64,000 nt of DNA from Stentor roeselii. Lineage: Eukaryota; Ciliophora; Heterotrichea; Heterotrichida; Stentoridae. Positions 1-14,500 of the stretch are shown piece after piece. Position numbers and translations under genes: made by a program. The notes beneath the pieces are model-generated. The model made no database searches and was not told the origin of the DNA. It worked only from the letters and a program-made list of their open reading frames with translations. Within the stretch, counting starts at the first letter, position 1, and each line of letters opens with the position of its first letter. The stretch spans positions 144,949 through 208,948 of the forward strand of contig RSEH01000034.1 in NCBI GenBank assembly GCA_006503475.1, written 5' to 3'.

Positions 1-2432
1 GAATTGTGAGCTCGAAGGCTCAATTCGCCTTCTTGTCAAGTGGCAGGCCTAGTCTGGTGCGTTTGAATCTTTACACGTTTAAATACTACGACTATGATAT
101 CAACTCAGCTGCTGTTTCGATGAGGTTCAGCAGCGATGAAAACTTGTTGGCAATTGGAGACGAGCTGTTTCGAATCATTATTTTTGACTCGGTGATCATG
201 GAGAGAAAGTACATCATTAAAGGACACACGGGAAGGGTCACTGAGATTTACTTTCTCGACGCTGATAACTTTGTCATTACTTCAAGTCTAGACACTAAGA
301 TAATGAAGTGGGAAAATTCGACTTCTAATAAAATTTTCACGTTAGATGCACATAAAGCTCCTATCAACTGCATGGTTGTCACGAAAGATGAAACTCTTGC
401 TGTTACCGGCTCGGCTGACAGTGAGATCATTGTTTGGAGCTTGACAAGACAAATAATGATAAGTAAAATAGCATTGCAAAGGTCACTTTCAGGAACTCGC
501 TCACTTTTCCTATCGAATGACAAAAGTTACTTAATTGCTCTTCAAGATAAGATGCTGAATTACTGGGAATTAAGAAATGTTCAAATGATTTTTCAACAAG
601 AGACTCTTTTTTCAGCTCAAACTTTAGGTTTGAGTTTAAATGAAAAAATCATGGCAGTGGGTGAAGAAAACACGATTTTCATAGAAGAAAATCCGTTAAT
701 TTGCAAGCACTTGAAAGTTGTCGGGAAAAAATACGGCTCCATGCACAAGTTTATGAACTACATCGACGAAGTCACCTCGAAAAAGGTCTACCGCATCAGA
801 CACCTCGATATTTATAACGGGTGGATGTTTACTCCTTTTCGCATCGGCATTGCACATATCCTGGCTTATATCAACAAGAACACTCAGCTTAATTCAGCCT
901 TACTTGACTTGGAAAACAAGGCGTCTTTTTGCACAACGATAGAAGAAGACAACCCTTTGTCTATTTCTGTAAATCAAGACCACAAGTCCTGTATTGAAGT
1001 TTGTTTAAAGTACCTGAAGTTCGAGTTCAGTAAAGGAAATACTTTAGCTTATACATCACTTGCGAACTGTTTGACGAAAATCACAGAACTTGACATTCCG
1101 TCGATACCTCGACTGTACGATACTTTATTCCAACAGTCGAAAAGTCTCCATCTTCCAGCTTTTTGCGTGATGGAAAAAACTCAGCTTCCGTCTTTATGTC
1201 ATTCAGACGAGTTTTTAGTTTCAGTTGAAAAACTTTTGACTCGGGACTCGATGTCTTCTCATGGCGGGTCTATCATTTTTTATCATTCTTTATGTCCTCT
1301 GCACTTAGACCTGGGGACTGAAGGAAGCATCAGTTTTCTCCAAAGTCTTTTAAATTCCTCTTATCGAGAAATTTTCAGGTCTAAGTTGCTAAACGTCTTG
1401 CTGAGAGACAAGTGGGAAAGAATCAACTGGGCCATATACGCTCAGGGTCTTTTGTATATTTTGTATTTGATACAACTCTCGATTTTTTGTGTATTTTTCA
1501 GTGAAGGTGGAAATTTCTTGATTAGTTTGTTTGTCGTGCATGTTTTGCTGATGTTGTATGAAATTGTTCAGATTGTAACTGATTTTTATGATTATTGGAG
1601 GGATATGTGGAATATCCTTGACCAGTTAAGAGGGATTTCATTTACTATTTTTTGTTATATGATTTGGCAGGGAGATAATGACAAAAACGTGTTGTTAACT
1701 GTTATTATTTTTTCTTGGACGAGAGGAATCTCGTATTTTCGCATGTTTGAAGGGACCAGGTATATGGTTCGGCTGCTTTCAGAGGTAATCACTGACATGC
1801 AGGTGTTTTTTGTCATTCTTTCTTATTCTACTCTTGCTTTCACATTTGTTCTGTTTTTAAACAATGACTCGAATAGTTTTTACTTTTATCTCACCCGCGC
1901 TTATCGCATTAACTTGAGTGACTTCGAAGAAGACTATAAAGACTTTTTTGACTGGATCATCTTTTTCTTCGTCACGATGATCAACCCACTCATCATGCTC
2001 AACTTACTAGTCTCAATCATGGCGAACACTTATAAAAGAGTCAAAGATGGAAACGACATCGCGAACTACCAAGAACTCACTGAAATGGTCTTAGAAATCG
2101 AAAAGCTGATGTTTTGGAAAAGAAACTGCAATCAACAAAAGTACCTCCAACAATGTGTCTGTCTAACATCAGTTGATTCTAATGAAGGCATCAAAGCTCT
2201 AGAGAGATTGAAAGTTATGCGAAAACATGTGTTAAAAATCGAAAAAACTTTACATGTTGTCAGTTCTGAAATCAACCAAGACCAGTTCCTAAACCTAAAG
2301 TGCCACGTTGACTACATCAGGACCCAGGAAGAATCAGTTTCCGATCTTTTAAAACAAAATCAAGAAACATTAAACAATACTAATGAGCTGTTAATAAAAC
2401 TATCAAAAGAGTTGAATATAAATATTCCCTAA
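1..2432 (+). CDS. WD40-repeat / TRP-like ion channel fusion, 5' partial
   Basis: The frame is already open at the window edge, so the true start lies upstream; at least 808 residues are visible. The N-terminal part (to about residue 230) carries WD40-type repeats, for example GHTGRVTEIYF and VTGSADSEIIVW. After a middle region without clear domains come six hydrophobic segments between about residues 470 and 675. The S5-S6 loop has a short pore-like stretch (YRINLSDFEED), and the last helix runs INPLIMLNLLVSIMANTYKR, as in TRP/polycystin ion-transport domains. The tail is a predicted coiled coil. Inferred role: membrane cation channel with a propeller for protein contacts. Seen: repeats and six segments. 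Not known: ion selectivity and upstream extent. No intron is needed to read it. The next gene starts 91 bp downstream on the same strand. Confidence 0.8.
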   Translation, partial: IVSSKAQFAFLSSGRPSLVRLNLYTFKYYDYDINSAAVSMRFSSDENLLAIGDELFRIIIFDSVIMERKYIIKGHTGRVTEIYFLDADNFVITSSLDTKIMKWENSTSNKIFTLDAHKAPINCMVVTKDETLAVTGSADSEIIVWSLTRQIMISKIALQRSLSGTRSLFLSNDKSYLIALQDKMLNYWELRNVQMIFQQETLFSAQTLGLSLNEKIMAVGEENTIFIEENPLICKHLKVVGKKYGSMHKFMNYIDEVTSKKVYRIRHLDIYNGWMFTPFRIGIAHILAYINKNTQLNSALLDLENKASFCTTIEEDNPLSISVNQDHKSCIEVCLKYLKFEFSKGNTLAYTSLANCLTKITELDIPSIPRLYDTLFQQSKSLHLPAFCVMEKTQLPSLCHSDEFLVSVEKLLTRDSMSSHGGSIIFYHSLCPLHLDLGTEGSISFLQSLLNSSYREIFRSKLLNVLLRDKWERINWAIYAQGLLYILYLIQLSIFCVFFSEGGNFLISLFVVHVLLMLYEIVQIVTDFYDYWRDMWNILDQLRGISFTIFCYMIWQGDNDKNVLLTVIIFSWTRGISYFRMFEGTRYMVRLLSEVITDMQVFFVILSYSTLAFTFVLFLNNDSNSFYFYLTRAYRINLSDFEEDYKDFFDWIIFFFVTMINPLIMLNLLVSIMANTYKRVKDGNDIANYQELTEMVLEIEKLMFWKRNCNQQKYLQQCVCLTSVDSNEGIKALERLKVMRKHVLKIEKTLHVVSSEINQDQFLNLKCHVDYIRTQEESVSDLLKQNQETLNNTNELLIKLSKELNINIP

Positions 2433-2523
2433 CAATAATCTCAATTCACCTCTTAAAAGTCTTTCAATCTTTTTTCCCTTCAGGACTCTTGAAAGCTTCT
2501 TTCATATCGACAGTTATATAAAA

Positions 2524-5500
2524 ATGGAATCTGGTTCAAGAAAACCTGAAATAAAGCCACCGAGCAGCACAAACAAGCCATCTTTCCAGAGATTTTCACG
2601 TCACAAGTCAGCCGGCAAGTCTAAAATGGACGAAGCCGTAGTCCTCGAATCCCAGCACTCCAAACGTGAAGGAGTGGCTGACATAGAGCCGAAAGTCTTC
2701 GAACCCTTCATCGCTATCCCGGGAAGGACCCCGCGTAAAGTCGCTGTTGAAAGAAAAAGAAAACTATTTACCTCGGTCAGTGTTGAAAAGCTACTGAGGG
2801 ATGAAGGAGTCGATTACAATAAACCTATCGCCGCTTGGCTGCCTATTGAGCCTTTCGATAACGATGACTTTGATATTAGAAACCCTGAAGAATGGATTTC
2901 TCTGGGAAAAGGAGACTTGTTGCCTGCTTTGGCCTTGCATCGAAGTCAGGTGGAGACTGGAGTGTTTGACTGGAAACCTGTACTGATATCGACTTTTGAT
3001 ACTTCGAAAAGAATCTTTGTTGGAATTTGGGATGATGAGATGCAGAATACTGTGGAAATTTCGAAGATTAATTTGGTATTCGCTGCTGAGGATCCTTATG
3101 TTTTCTGTAAACGTGTTGGATCGGCCCATCAGAGGCGGAAATATGCTGAGAGTCTTATTCGGTATTATTTTTATATTGATAATATGCCTACTGAAGAAAT
3201 ACCCACACTCAATTCAGAACAGAAGGAAAAAATTGTGAAGAAATCTACGAATGTCAGGTATATGAATAAAAATATTAACCCTGAAAACTCACCTATTATT
3301 TATGAAATATGTCTGGAATTCGCGAAAACTATGAATAGAATCGTTTTTGATAAACATTTAAGTAGTGCTGGAAAGGAGTTGATATTGAATAAGTTGACCC
3401 TCCCACCAGCCCCAGCAAAAAAGCAAGCACCTCGATTCGGAATGAATCAAATCCCAGATCACGATTTCACGAACCAGTTCTCAAACTTCTGCTTTAAAAG
3501 TTTAAACCTAAAAGACGAAATCGTGATATCCCTAGATAAAATAAGAGACCACTGTCTAATAACATCAGAAAAAGAGATCTTCAACGTGAACTTCACCAAA
3601 ACAATGAGACTCGAAGAGTTCCGACAAATCGAAATGGGGTCAATCAGCCAGATCGCTCTTTACCTAAACGCATGGAAGGACAACGTGAGTTCAATAATCT
3701 CCTCCTCCTTCCAAGACATGGGAAAAGGCTGGTTCAACCTTCTGGAGACCTCTCGAGAAGCCTACGAATTGAGCAAGTTCAAAAAGTACCTGACAATGGT
3801 AAAGCTAATGATGCAAGACGCTTTATTCACAATGACTCACAAGTCTTTATACAAATTCGTAAATTCTTTAATCGCTTTCATCCCCGAAGAAGTCGACGTG
3901 GCTTCGCCGAAAGAAGTGACCAACGCTTTTCCTGAACTAGACGAAGACACTCCACAACTTCCAATTCCTCTGATCGCTTTAGACATAATAAGAGGAGAAA
4001 AAAGTTTCATTTATTCAACAGACCCAGAACTCGCAGTAGACAAGATTCGGATGGTCTTTGAAGATGGAATTAACAGAATTCGCGAGATTCCTGTGATAGA
4101 AGAAGTGGTCATGGAGCATCTTTTCAAGAAAAACCCGGTAAAACATTACCTGCTCACTCCAGTCATCCCCCGGGAACAACCTGTGCACCCTTCTGATGAA
4201 GAGCGCAAAGCAGGAAGACTTTTGGACGACAACTGGTGGGTATGGGACCTGAAGGAAAAACTTCTGACATCTGTCAGATACGCCATTGAACCTTTAGCCC
4301 TTTATCTCCAAGTCTATGAAAAATACGAAGAAGTCTTCCAGTTAGACCCTGAAAAGTACATTCATAACATCAGCGAAAAAAATGGAGAAGTCTCAGTCGA
4401 AGAACTAAGAGACGAGATCTACAAACACCAAGAACTCGAAAAGAAAATTTTAAATGAAATCCCTGAAACCATTCGCGTCAGCTGCTTCGAAATCAACTGT
4501 CGCGAGGTCAGAAACTCTTTATCTGGAAAACATGCAACTTTTGTAAAACTCATCACTGACCAAATCGGCCTCATCGCAAAGGAAACAACTAACACTTTAC
4601 TTGAAAACTTTAAAAAAATGCAAAGAGATATCTCGAAAGCTCCTAAAGATGTGGAAGAACTCACTGAAATCAAACAAATGATTGAAAGAATCCCGATGGA
4701 CATTGAAAAAATGAGAAGTGAAATTGAAAATAACATGAACACCTTCAGCATCTTAGACAAGTTTCAGTTTAAGTTCACTACAGACGACCTTAACCGCAAA
4801 TGGGAACTTTTCGGTTTTCCTAAGCGGACGTATGAGTTGATTGCAGTGAAAAATGAAGAACTTGAGAAGCAGCGAATAGTTTTTCAAGAGCAAACAGTCG
4901 CTGAGCAGGAAGACTTCCGTGAAAAAATCGAAGAACTAGAAAATGACGTGAAAAGTTTTGTTCAGTATTCAGATATCGGTCAATATTCACATACTGCTGA
5001 GATGGTCCAAAGAGTGCAAAGCAAAGTTGAATACTGCATTCAAAACGCGAAGATGTACAACAACAGAGAGTTTTTATATGGCGTCGAAGCCACGGACTAC
5101 TCACAGGTCCACAACTGTGCAAAAGAATTCAAACCTTTCGCTGATCTCTGGAACACTATCAACAACTGGTTCCAGAAACACGCTCATTGGATGCATGGCG
5201 AATGGGAAACAGTCAACGGGCGAGAAATCGAAGATACTGTCGACATAGCAGTCAAAACTATCTCTCAGGTTTATCGACACTTTAAAAATAAAGACATGCA
5301 GACTATCATACCTGTTGTTGAGAAAATCAAGTCAGAAGTTGATGGATTTAAACAGTTCGTAAAAATGGCCGTCGCTCTCAGAAAGCCTGGAATGAAAGAC
5401 CGTCATTGGGACCAGATCTCAGAAAAAGTTGGATTCGAGGTTAGACCTTCTGAAGGGTTCACTTTAACCACGGTCATCGAAATGGGACTGAAAAAATTTG

Positions 5501-8500
5501 ATGACTTTTTAGATGAAGTAGGAGAAAAGGCTTATAAAGAGCATCAGATTGAATCGAAACTTAATGAAATGGAAGCTGCTTGGGAAAAAGTTGACTTTGA
5601 GATCTTTCCTTCGAAAACTGGAGAGACTTATATTATGGGAGGAATTGATAAGATTCAAAACTTACTTGATGAACATATCGTCGTGTCGCAAGCAATGCAG
5701 TTCTCAGCTTTCAAGAAGCCTTTTGAAGAAAGAATAGAAGAGTGGGTCTCTACCTTGATGCGGGTGCAAGATGTCATTGAACAATGGGGAAAGTGCCAGG
5801 TCAATTGGATGTACCTTCAACCTATTTTCGACTCTAAAGATATCATGAAGCAGTTGCCAAATGAAACAAAAAAGTTCAGAAGTGTTGATCAAATGTGGAG
5901 ACACTCCATGAACCAAGTCAAGCAGAATCCAAATGTTATAAAAATCTGCAAACATGAAAATCGACTTGAAAATTTAATTGAAGCGAATAGAATTTTAGAA
6001 ATTGTGCAAAAAGAACTGAATAATTATCTGGAAACGAAAAGATCGGCTTTTGCAAGGTTTTACTTCTTGTCGAATGATGACTTGTTGTCGATTCTTTCTG
6101 AGACTAAAGATCCGACTAGGGTGCAGCCTCATCTGAGAAAGGTTTTTGAAAATATGGAAAGACTTGAGTTTAGGGAAAATTCGCAGATTTATTCGATGTT
6201 TTCATCTGAAGGGGAGCAGGTCGCTTTTGTTACGCCTGTGAACCCGAAGGATAAGGGAGTTGAGTTTTGGATGTGTGATTTGGAGGAAATGATGAAAAAA
6301 AGTGTCAGGAATGTCCTGTTGGTGTCAATTGAAGACTATAAAAAACGACCTAGGAATGATTGGGTGCTAATCCACCCAGGCCAATGTGTATTAAACGGTT
6401 CACAAGTTCACTGGACAGCAGAAGTAGAATCCGCAATCCTAGAAGGTCCAGAAGGTGTAAAAACTTACTACAAGTTCCTCGAGACTCAGTTATTCGACAC
6501 AGTAAAGTTAGTCCGAGGTAACTTAACCGACATGCAAAGTATCGCCTTAGGAGCCTTAATCGTGATAGACGTTCACGCAAAAGACGTGATATGGCGCTTA
6601 GTAGAAAACAAAGTAGAAAGTATCGACGATTTCGACTGGATCGCTCAACTTCGTTACTACTGGACGAAAGACGACTGCTACGTTCGTTGCATTCAAACAA
6701 ACTTCCCCTACGGCTACGAGTATCTCGGAAACTCTCCCCGTCTGGTGATCACTCCATTGACCGACAAGTGCTACATGACGCTCATGGGCGCCCTGAACCT
6801 AAACCTGGGAGGCGCCCCGGCAGGCCCTGCCGGGACAGGCAAGACCGAGTCAGTCAAAGATCTTTCCAAAGCCCTGGCAAAGCAAGTAGTGGTCTTCAAC
6901 TGCAGTGAAGGAATGGACCACCTCATGGTCGGCAAGTTCTTCAAAGGTCTTTCAAGTTCTGGAGCTTGGGCATGTTTCGACGAGTTTAACCGAATTTACA
7001 TCGAGGTCTTGTCAGTCATTGCCCAGCAGCTTCAGACTTTACTTGAAAAAAAAAGGACTGGGGTGACTGAATTTGCCTTTGAAGGGTCAATAATCAGAAT
7101 GCAACCAACTTTTTCAGTTTTTATTACTATGAACCCTGGCTATGCCGGAAGAACTGAACTGCCGGATAACTTGAAGGCGTTGTTTAGACCTGTTGCTATG
7201 ATGGTTCCTGACTATGCTATGATTGGAGAAATCATGCTTTACTCTTTCGGGTTCACTAAGGCAAGAGACTTGGCAAAGAAAATGGTTGATACTTTTAAAC
7301 TTTGCTCTGAACAACTCAGTTCACAGGATCACTATGATTATGGAATGAGAGCTGTCAGGTCAGTCATCAACGCTGCTGGACTCATCAAACGAGCTGAACC
7401 AGACATGGACGAAGAGCAACTTTTATTAAGAGCTTTAAGAGATGTGAACGTTCCGAAGTTTTTAAAAGACGATCTGCCATTATTTGAAAATATCATCAAT
7501 GACTTGTTTCCACATGTGGAAAAACCAAATATTAATAGAAAACCTCTTGACCAGGCCTTGATCGACACTTGCGCAAAACTTAACCTGCAGCCTGAGACTT
7601 CTTTTATTGAAAAGATTTACCAGTTGTACGACACTACTAAAGTCAGGCATGGACTTATGATAGTTGGCCTGACAGGTGGTGCCAAGACTTCGAATTACCT
7701 TGCACTGTCTCGTGCGATGTCGTCGATAAAGCACGTTCCTGGCTTTTTTGATGTTTTTGTGCATATTTTAAACCCCAAGTCAATCACCATGGGACAGCTC
7801 TACGGGAAGTTCGATGAACTGACGCATGAATGGACTGACGGGGTCTTAGCGGACATTATCAGAAAATGTGTGAGGGACCAGTACAACCCTCCTTATAACA
7901 ACAAGCATTGGGTCATGTTTGACGGTCCTGTTGATGCCATTTGGATTGAAAACATGAACACTGTCCTTGATGATAACAAAAAACTTTGCCTTAATTCAGG
8001 AGAAATTATTATGTTGTCTCAACATATGACTATGATGTTTGAAGTTGAGGACTTGGCTGTCGCATCTCCTGCAACTGTCAGTCGATGTGGAATGGTTTAT
8101 ATGGAACCTATCAGTCTTGGCTTGCCTCCGCTTGTTCGCTCTTGGTTCAACACTTTACCTGTGAAAGTCAAGGATTTTGAAGGGATTGTAACGAAACTGA
8201 CTAGTTTTTTCGATGTTTATGTTTATCCTATGATCAAATTTGTTAGAAAAAACTTGAGTGAACCTGTTTCTTCAATGGATAATAACTTGGTTCAAAGTAT
8301 CTTCAGGATCATGAACTGTTATTTGGTAAAGTATAATGATACTGAAGTTAAAAATGTATCAGTTGAAGAAATTCAGGACTTGGATGGAATGATTGAAAAT
8401 TTGTTTGTTTATGCTGTCACTTGGACTCTTGGAGTCACTACCAACTCAGAAGGAAGGAAAAGATTTGATAAGCATTTCAGGGAAATCTTAGGAACCCGTA

Positions 8501-11500
8501 CTTTACCTGTCGCTTTCCCAGAGACTGAAACGGTTTATGATTGGTTTTTCGATGAAAACTCGAAGGTTTACAAGAGCTGGACTGATACGATTCCTGCTTA
8601 TGAGGTAGACCCGAATGGGTTTTTTAATGAAATTGTTGTACCGACGATGGATAGCATCAGGACTAAGTATCTTTATAAATTGTTACTGGTCAATAGATAC
8701 CATGTCCTCAGTCCTGGACCTACGGGAACTGGCAAATCAGTCAACTCGAACAGTCTTCTTAGCTTTTCAATGCCTGATACTTTTCAGTATATTACTCTCA
8801 CTTTTTCAGCACAGACTTCGGCTAATCAAACTCAAGATCTTATTGATGGAAAAGTGGTTAAAAGAAGAAATAGAGTTTATGGACCTCCTACTGGGAAGTA
8901 TTATGTGATTTTTGTTGATGATTTAAATATGCCGAAAAAGGAAAAATATGGGGCTCAGCCTCCTTTAGAGCTTTTGAGACAGTGGATGGATCATAAGGGC
9001 TGGTACGACCGTAAAGAAAAGACAAAAAGAGAAATCGTAGACATAATGTTCCTCTCAGCAATGGGTCCTCCAGGTGGAGGTCGAAGCGTGATAACAAATC
9101 GTCTCGTGCGTCACTTCAACCTAGTAACCTACACCTTACTAGAAGAATCCGACATCACAATGATCTACAGTAAAATCCTTTCAGCCTACCTGCGAACATA
9201 TGTAGAGCCAATCCGTCAATCCGTGTCCAACTTCGTGAAGGCTTCTCTTTCCCTTTACAGTTTCGTGGAAAAGACCCTTCTTCCAACTCCAGACCGGTCT
9301 CACTACACCTTCAACCTTCGAGACCTGGCTCACGTCTTCGAAGGAGTCTGTTCCTCGACGCCAAAGTCAATTTCTGAGTTCATCACAATGGTGCGGCTTT
9401 GGTGCCACGAAAACCTGCGAGTCTTCGGCGACCGTCTGATAAACCAAGACGACTTAAACATCTTAACCGACGCCTTGAGAGAAAGGGTCAAAGAAGACTT
9501 CGGACTGGACCCGAATGAGGTCTTTGCTCGAGAAAGAATCATTTTTGGACACTTTTTAAACTCGAATCTTCCAGAAGACCAAAGAATTTATGAAGAAGTT
9601 AAAAATACTGCAGATATCATGAAAGTCGTCAATGAGTACCTCGAGGGTTATAATGACAGGTACCCGAAGAAACAAATGAAACTTGTCATGTTTCTTGATG
9701 CTTGTTGTCACGTTGCGAAAATCTGCAGAATTTTAAAAGCCCCGAATGGAAACGCGTTGTTGTTAGGAGTAGGAGGCAGTGGAAGGCAAAGTATGAGTAA
9801 ATTATCAGCTTTTATCATGGAAACTGAACTTCGACAAATCGAAATCACGAAAAGTTACAACATGAACCAATGGCGAGATGACCTTAAAAGTGCATTGAAA
9901 TATGCAGGTGTTAGAAATGAAAGAATCATCTTTTTACTAGTCGACACTCAGATCATAGACGAGCAGATGTTAGAAGACACGAACAATGTTTTAAATTCAG
10001 GAGACGTGCCGAATCTTTACAAAACTGACGATTTAGAAGACATCACAAACGTCGGCCGCCCTGAGTGCCAGAAAAAAGGACTTCAACCGACAGACATGAA
10101 CATCATGACCCAGTTCATTGCAAGGGTCAAGAAAAACATTCACGTCATCCTCGCGATGAGTCCCATCGGCGAAGCTTTCAGGTCACGGCTTCGAATGTTT
10201 CCTTCTCTCATCAACTGCTGCACCATCGACTGGTTCACCGACTGGCCTGAAGAAGCCTTGATTTCAGTCGCAAAGGGACAGTTAACTGAAGAAGACCTTT
10301 CAATTGAAAACAGTCTCGATTCACTTGTTCAGTTCTTTAAAACTGTTCACAAGTCAGTTGAACAGACTTCTCATAAATTCCTGAATGAACTAAGAAGACA
10401 TGTTTATATCACTCCCACTTCTTACCTTGAACTGCTCAGGTGCTTTAAAACACTTCTTGTTGATAAAAGAAACCAACTTCAAACTGCAAGGTCTAGATTC
10501 AGTGGAGGTGTTGAAAGACTTATTAAAGCTGGAAAAGACGTCGAAATCATGAAAGGCGAACTCACTGAAATGAAACCGCAACTCGCCGTAGCACAGGTCG
10601 AAGGAGAAAAAATGATGGAAAAAATCGTCAGGGATAAAGCAGAAGCTGAAGAAACTCAAAAAGTCGTCGCGAAAGATGAAGCTGAAGCCCAGGCTAAAGC
10701 TGATGTCGTTGAAAAACTCACAGCGCAGGCCCAGGGGGAACTAGACGAGGCTTTACCTTTGCTTGAAAAGGCTTTAGAGTCAGTAAAGCTTCTAAAGCGA
10801 GACCACATCGTTGAAGTCAAGTCATTTTTAAGTCCTTCAGAAGGAGTTGTCATGACCATGGAAGCCGTTTGTGTGTTGATGGGCATCAAGCCGATTAAAA
10901 AGAACGACCCTAACAAGCTAGGTGCCAAAATCGACGACTTCTGGGAACCTGCTAAAAACGAGCTGATGAAAAACCCGAAGCAACTACTGGAGGACTTAGT
11001 CGGTTATGACCGAGAAGGGATCACTCAAGAGTTAATTGATAAAATCACTCCAAGAGTCAACAACGAGAAGTTCAGACCAGAAATCATTCGATCTTCATCT
11101 GTGGCTTGTGAGGCAATGTGCAAGTGGGTCCATGCAATGCACAAGTTTTATCATGTCAATAAACAAGTAGAACCTCTACGTAAACAAGTCGCTCAACTTA
11201 ACGCTGAACTTGACATGAGTAGAAGTCTTTTAAAAGAAGCTAAAGCGAAACTAAAAGCTGTCACTGATCAAATCGAAGCACTTGAAGCTGATTATGATGC
11301 AAGTGTCAAGAAACAAGAGTATCTTAAATTTAAAATCAATGATTGCGAAGTCAAGTTAGAAAGAGCTGAAAAACTCATTGGAGGACTTGGAGGTGAACAG
11401 GTCAGGTGGACTAAAGAAAGTGAAAATTTAACTGAAAGGATTGAAAAACTTCCAGGAGATTGCGCTCTTAGTGCTGGAACTGTCAGTTATACTGGAGCTT

Positions 11501-14500
11501 TCACTGGTGTTTATAGACAACAACTGGAAATGTCTTGGAGAAAAACTTTAGTCACTCTTGGAATTGACCATACAAATTCAGTTACAATGAGAGCTACTCT
11601 TGGAGAACCTGTAAAGATTCAACAGTGGAAAGTCGCTGGTCTTCCGAGTGATTCAGTGTCGATTGAAAATGGAATTATTATTGAAAAAGCTCGTCGATGG
11701 AGTCTCATGATCGATCCTCAAGGCCAGGCGAATTCATTTATAAAGAAACTGGGAAAAGAACATGAAGAAGGAATAGAGTCTTGCAAAGCATCTGATGGAA
11801 ACATTATCAGAAATTTGGGGACCGCGATTATGAATGGAAAGTGGTTTCTTATTGAAAATGTCGGTGAAGAACTCGACCCGGCATTGGAACCGATCCTTCT
11901 TCAGCAGGTGGTTCGAGAAGGAGCAGGTTATTCCATTAGAATCGGTGATAAGTCCGTCGAATACAACCGCAACTTCCGCTTTTTCATGACGACTACTCTG
12001 CCAAATCCCCATTATTCCCCTGAAACCTGTGTAAAAGTCACTCTTCTCAACTTCGCCATCACTCCTGAAGGCCTCGAGGAACAAATGTTAGGAACTGTTG
12101 TAGCAAAGGAAAATCCAAAGTTGGAAGAAACAAAAAGTGTCTTAATCGCTCAAAATGCGAAAGCTCAAAAAGAACTAAAACAAATAGAAGACACGATTTT
12201 AGAGCAAATTTCAAGTTCTGAAGGAAATATTCTAGATAATCAGGAACTTATCAATATTTTAGCAGCAAGTAAAATCACTTCGACGAATATCATGGCGCAG
12301 GTCGAAGAGGCGAAGAAGACTGAGAAGGAAATAGACGAGGCAAGAGAGAGTTACAGGCCAGTTGCCTTCAGGGCATCTCTGCTGTTCTTTTGTATAGTGA
12401 ACTTGTCGAATATCGACCCGATGTACCAGTACTCCTTGCAATGGTTCACCAGGTTGTTTGAACTTGGGATCGACAACGCTCCGAACCCAGGAGGCCATGA
12501 AGAGCGTCTTGTATCTTTAAATGAGTACTTCACTTATTCGCTATATCAAAACGTATGCAGAAGTCTTTTCGAAAAACATAAACTTTTGTTCAGTTTTATC
12601 TTGACTCAGAAGATTTTAGACGGATATAAAGAAATCGACTTGAATGAATGGAGATATATGCTCACAGGACCTCAAGGAACCATTGAAATTCCACCAAATC
12701 CAACCACTTGGTTAAATGATAACACCTGGAAATCAATTTATGAAGAAATTTTTGGACTTGAACAACTTGACAGGTTCAAAGGAATTGAAACTTACTTCAT
12801 GAATAATACTGACCTGTTCAAACCTATGTTCGACGCGACTAATGCCCATGAAGAACCAATGCCAGGTATCTGGGAAAACAAACTAAACGAATTTGAAAAA
12901 ATGCTTATTTTAAAAGCAGTTCGCCCAGACAAGGTCATTCCCGGTATTTTAAACTGGGTGATTGTAAAACTAGGGAAAAAATTCGTGATTCCACCAACGT
13001 TCGACCTTGCAACGATTTACCAGGACTCAGGTGTGACGACTCCTTTGATTTGTGTGCTTAGTCCTGGGTCTGACCCCATCTCCGCCATTTTAAGATTCGC
13101 TGAAGAGAAAGGAATGGGCCACAAACTTAATTCCTGCTCTTTAGGACAAGGACAGGGCGACCGTGCGAAGAAGTTTATTGACGACTCGAAAAATCGAGGT
13201 GAGTGGGTGTTACTTCAAAATTGCCATTTAGCAGCTTCTTGGATGCCGGCATTGGAAAAGATTGTCGAAGAGTTCGATGACCAGCTTCATAGAGACTTTC
13301 GACTTTGGCTTACATCGATGCCTGCGAAGGAGTTTCCAGTTTCTATCTTGCAAAATGGCATCAAAATGACCATCGAGCCACCCCAAGGCCTTCGTTCGAA
13401 CTTGCTACAAACGTACTCGACTATTGATGATAAAGCTTTGGAAGACTGTAGTAAACCTGAAGCTTATAAAACTCTTTTCTTTGGGTTTTGCTTCTTTCAT
13501 GCTATTGTACAAGATCGTCGAAAGTTTGGACCTATTGGATGGAATATTCAGTATGAGTTCACTTTTGAAGATTTGGATGTCACGTTGAAGCAGCTGAAAA
13601 TGTTTTTGAATCAAGAGACTAGCGTTATTCCTTATAAGGTTTTGAATATTCTTGGAGCAGAGGTTAATTATGGAGGAAGAGTGACGGATGATAAGGATTC
13701 TAGATTGATTAAGACTATTCTGTGCAACTACATCGACCCAGAGATCTTCCAAGCAGACTACAAGTTTTCCACATCAGGTAAGTACTACGCTCCACCACCT
13801 GGTAACAAAGACGTTTACGTGAGATACATCGAAGGTCTCGACTTAAACCCAGAGCCTGAGGCTTTCGGCCTTCACGAAAACGCTGAAATAACCACAGCTC
13901 AAGGAGAGACTCGCAAAGTTCTTGAAACCATTCTTCTCATGCAGCCCCGAACTGGTTCAGGTTCAGGTAAAAGTCGAGAAGAGATAATCCGAGACATTGC
14001 GAAGGGCATCGAATCGAACCTTCCCTCGAAGTTCAACATAGAAGACGTCGCCACTCAATACCCGACCCAATACAACGAGTCGATGAACACTGTTCTTTTC
14101 CAGGAAGTCATCAAATATCAGCGACTGCTCAGTCGAATGGAGTCATCTCTGGCAAACATCCAAAAAGCTCTCGTAGGAAGAATTGTCATGAGTGAAGAAC
14201 TTGAACTAGTGTCTAAAGCCATGTACGACAACCAAGTCCCTGACATGTGGGGAGACGTCGGGTTCTTATCACTGAAGCCGTTGTCCTCTTGGTTTGTTGA
14301 GTTGAAGGAGCGAATCAAGTTCTTGAATGACTGGATTTTAAACGGCACTCCAAACATTTTCTGGATTTCTGGGTTTTTCTTCCCTCAAGCTTTTGTGACG
14401 GGGACTTTGCAGAACTTTGCAAGAAAACATGTGATTCCTATTGACCACTTGAGTTTTGATTTCATTGTAAAGGATGATCTTGCTGTTGAAGATGTGAAAG

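Noticed and set aside
10390-10928. Antisense ORFs within the dynein gene
   Set aside because: They mirror the codon pattern of the sense frame and show no domain; shadows of the real gene.
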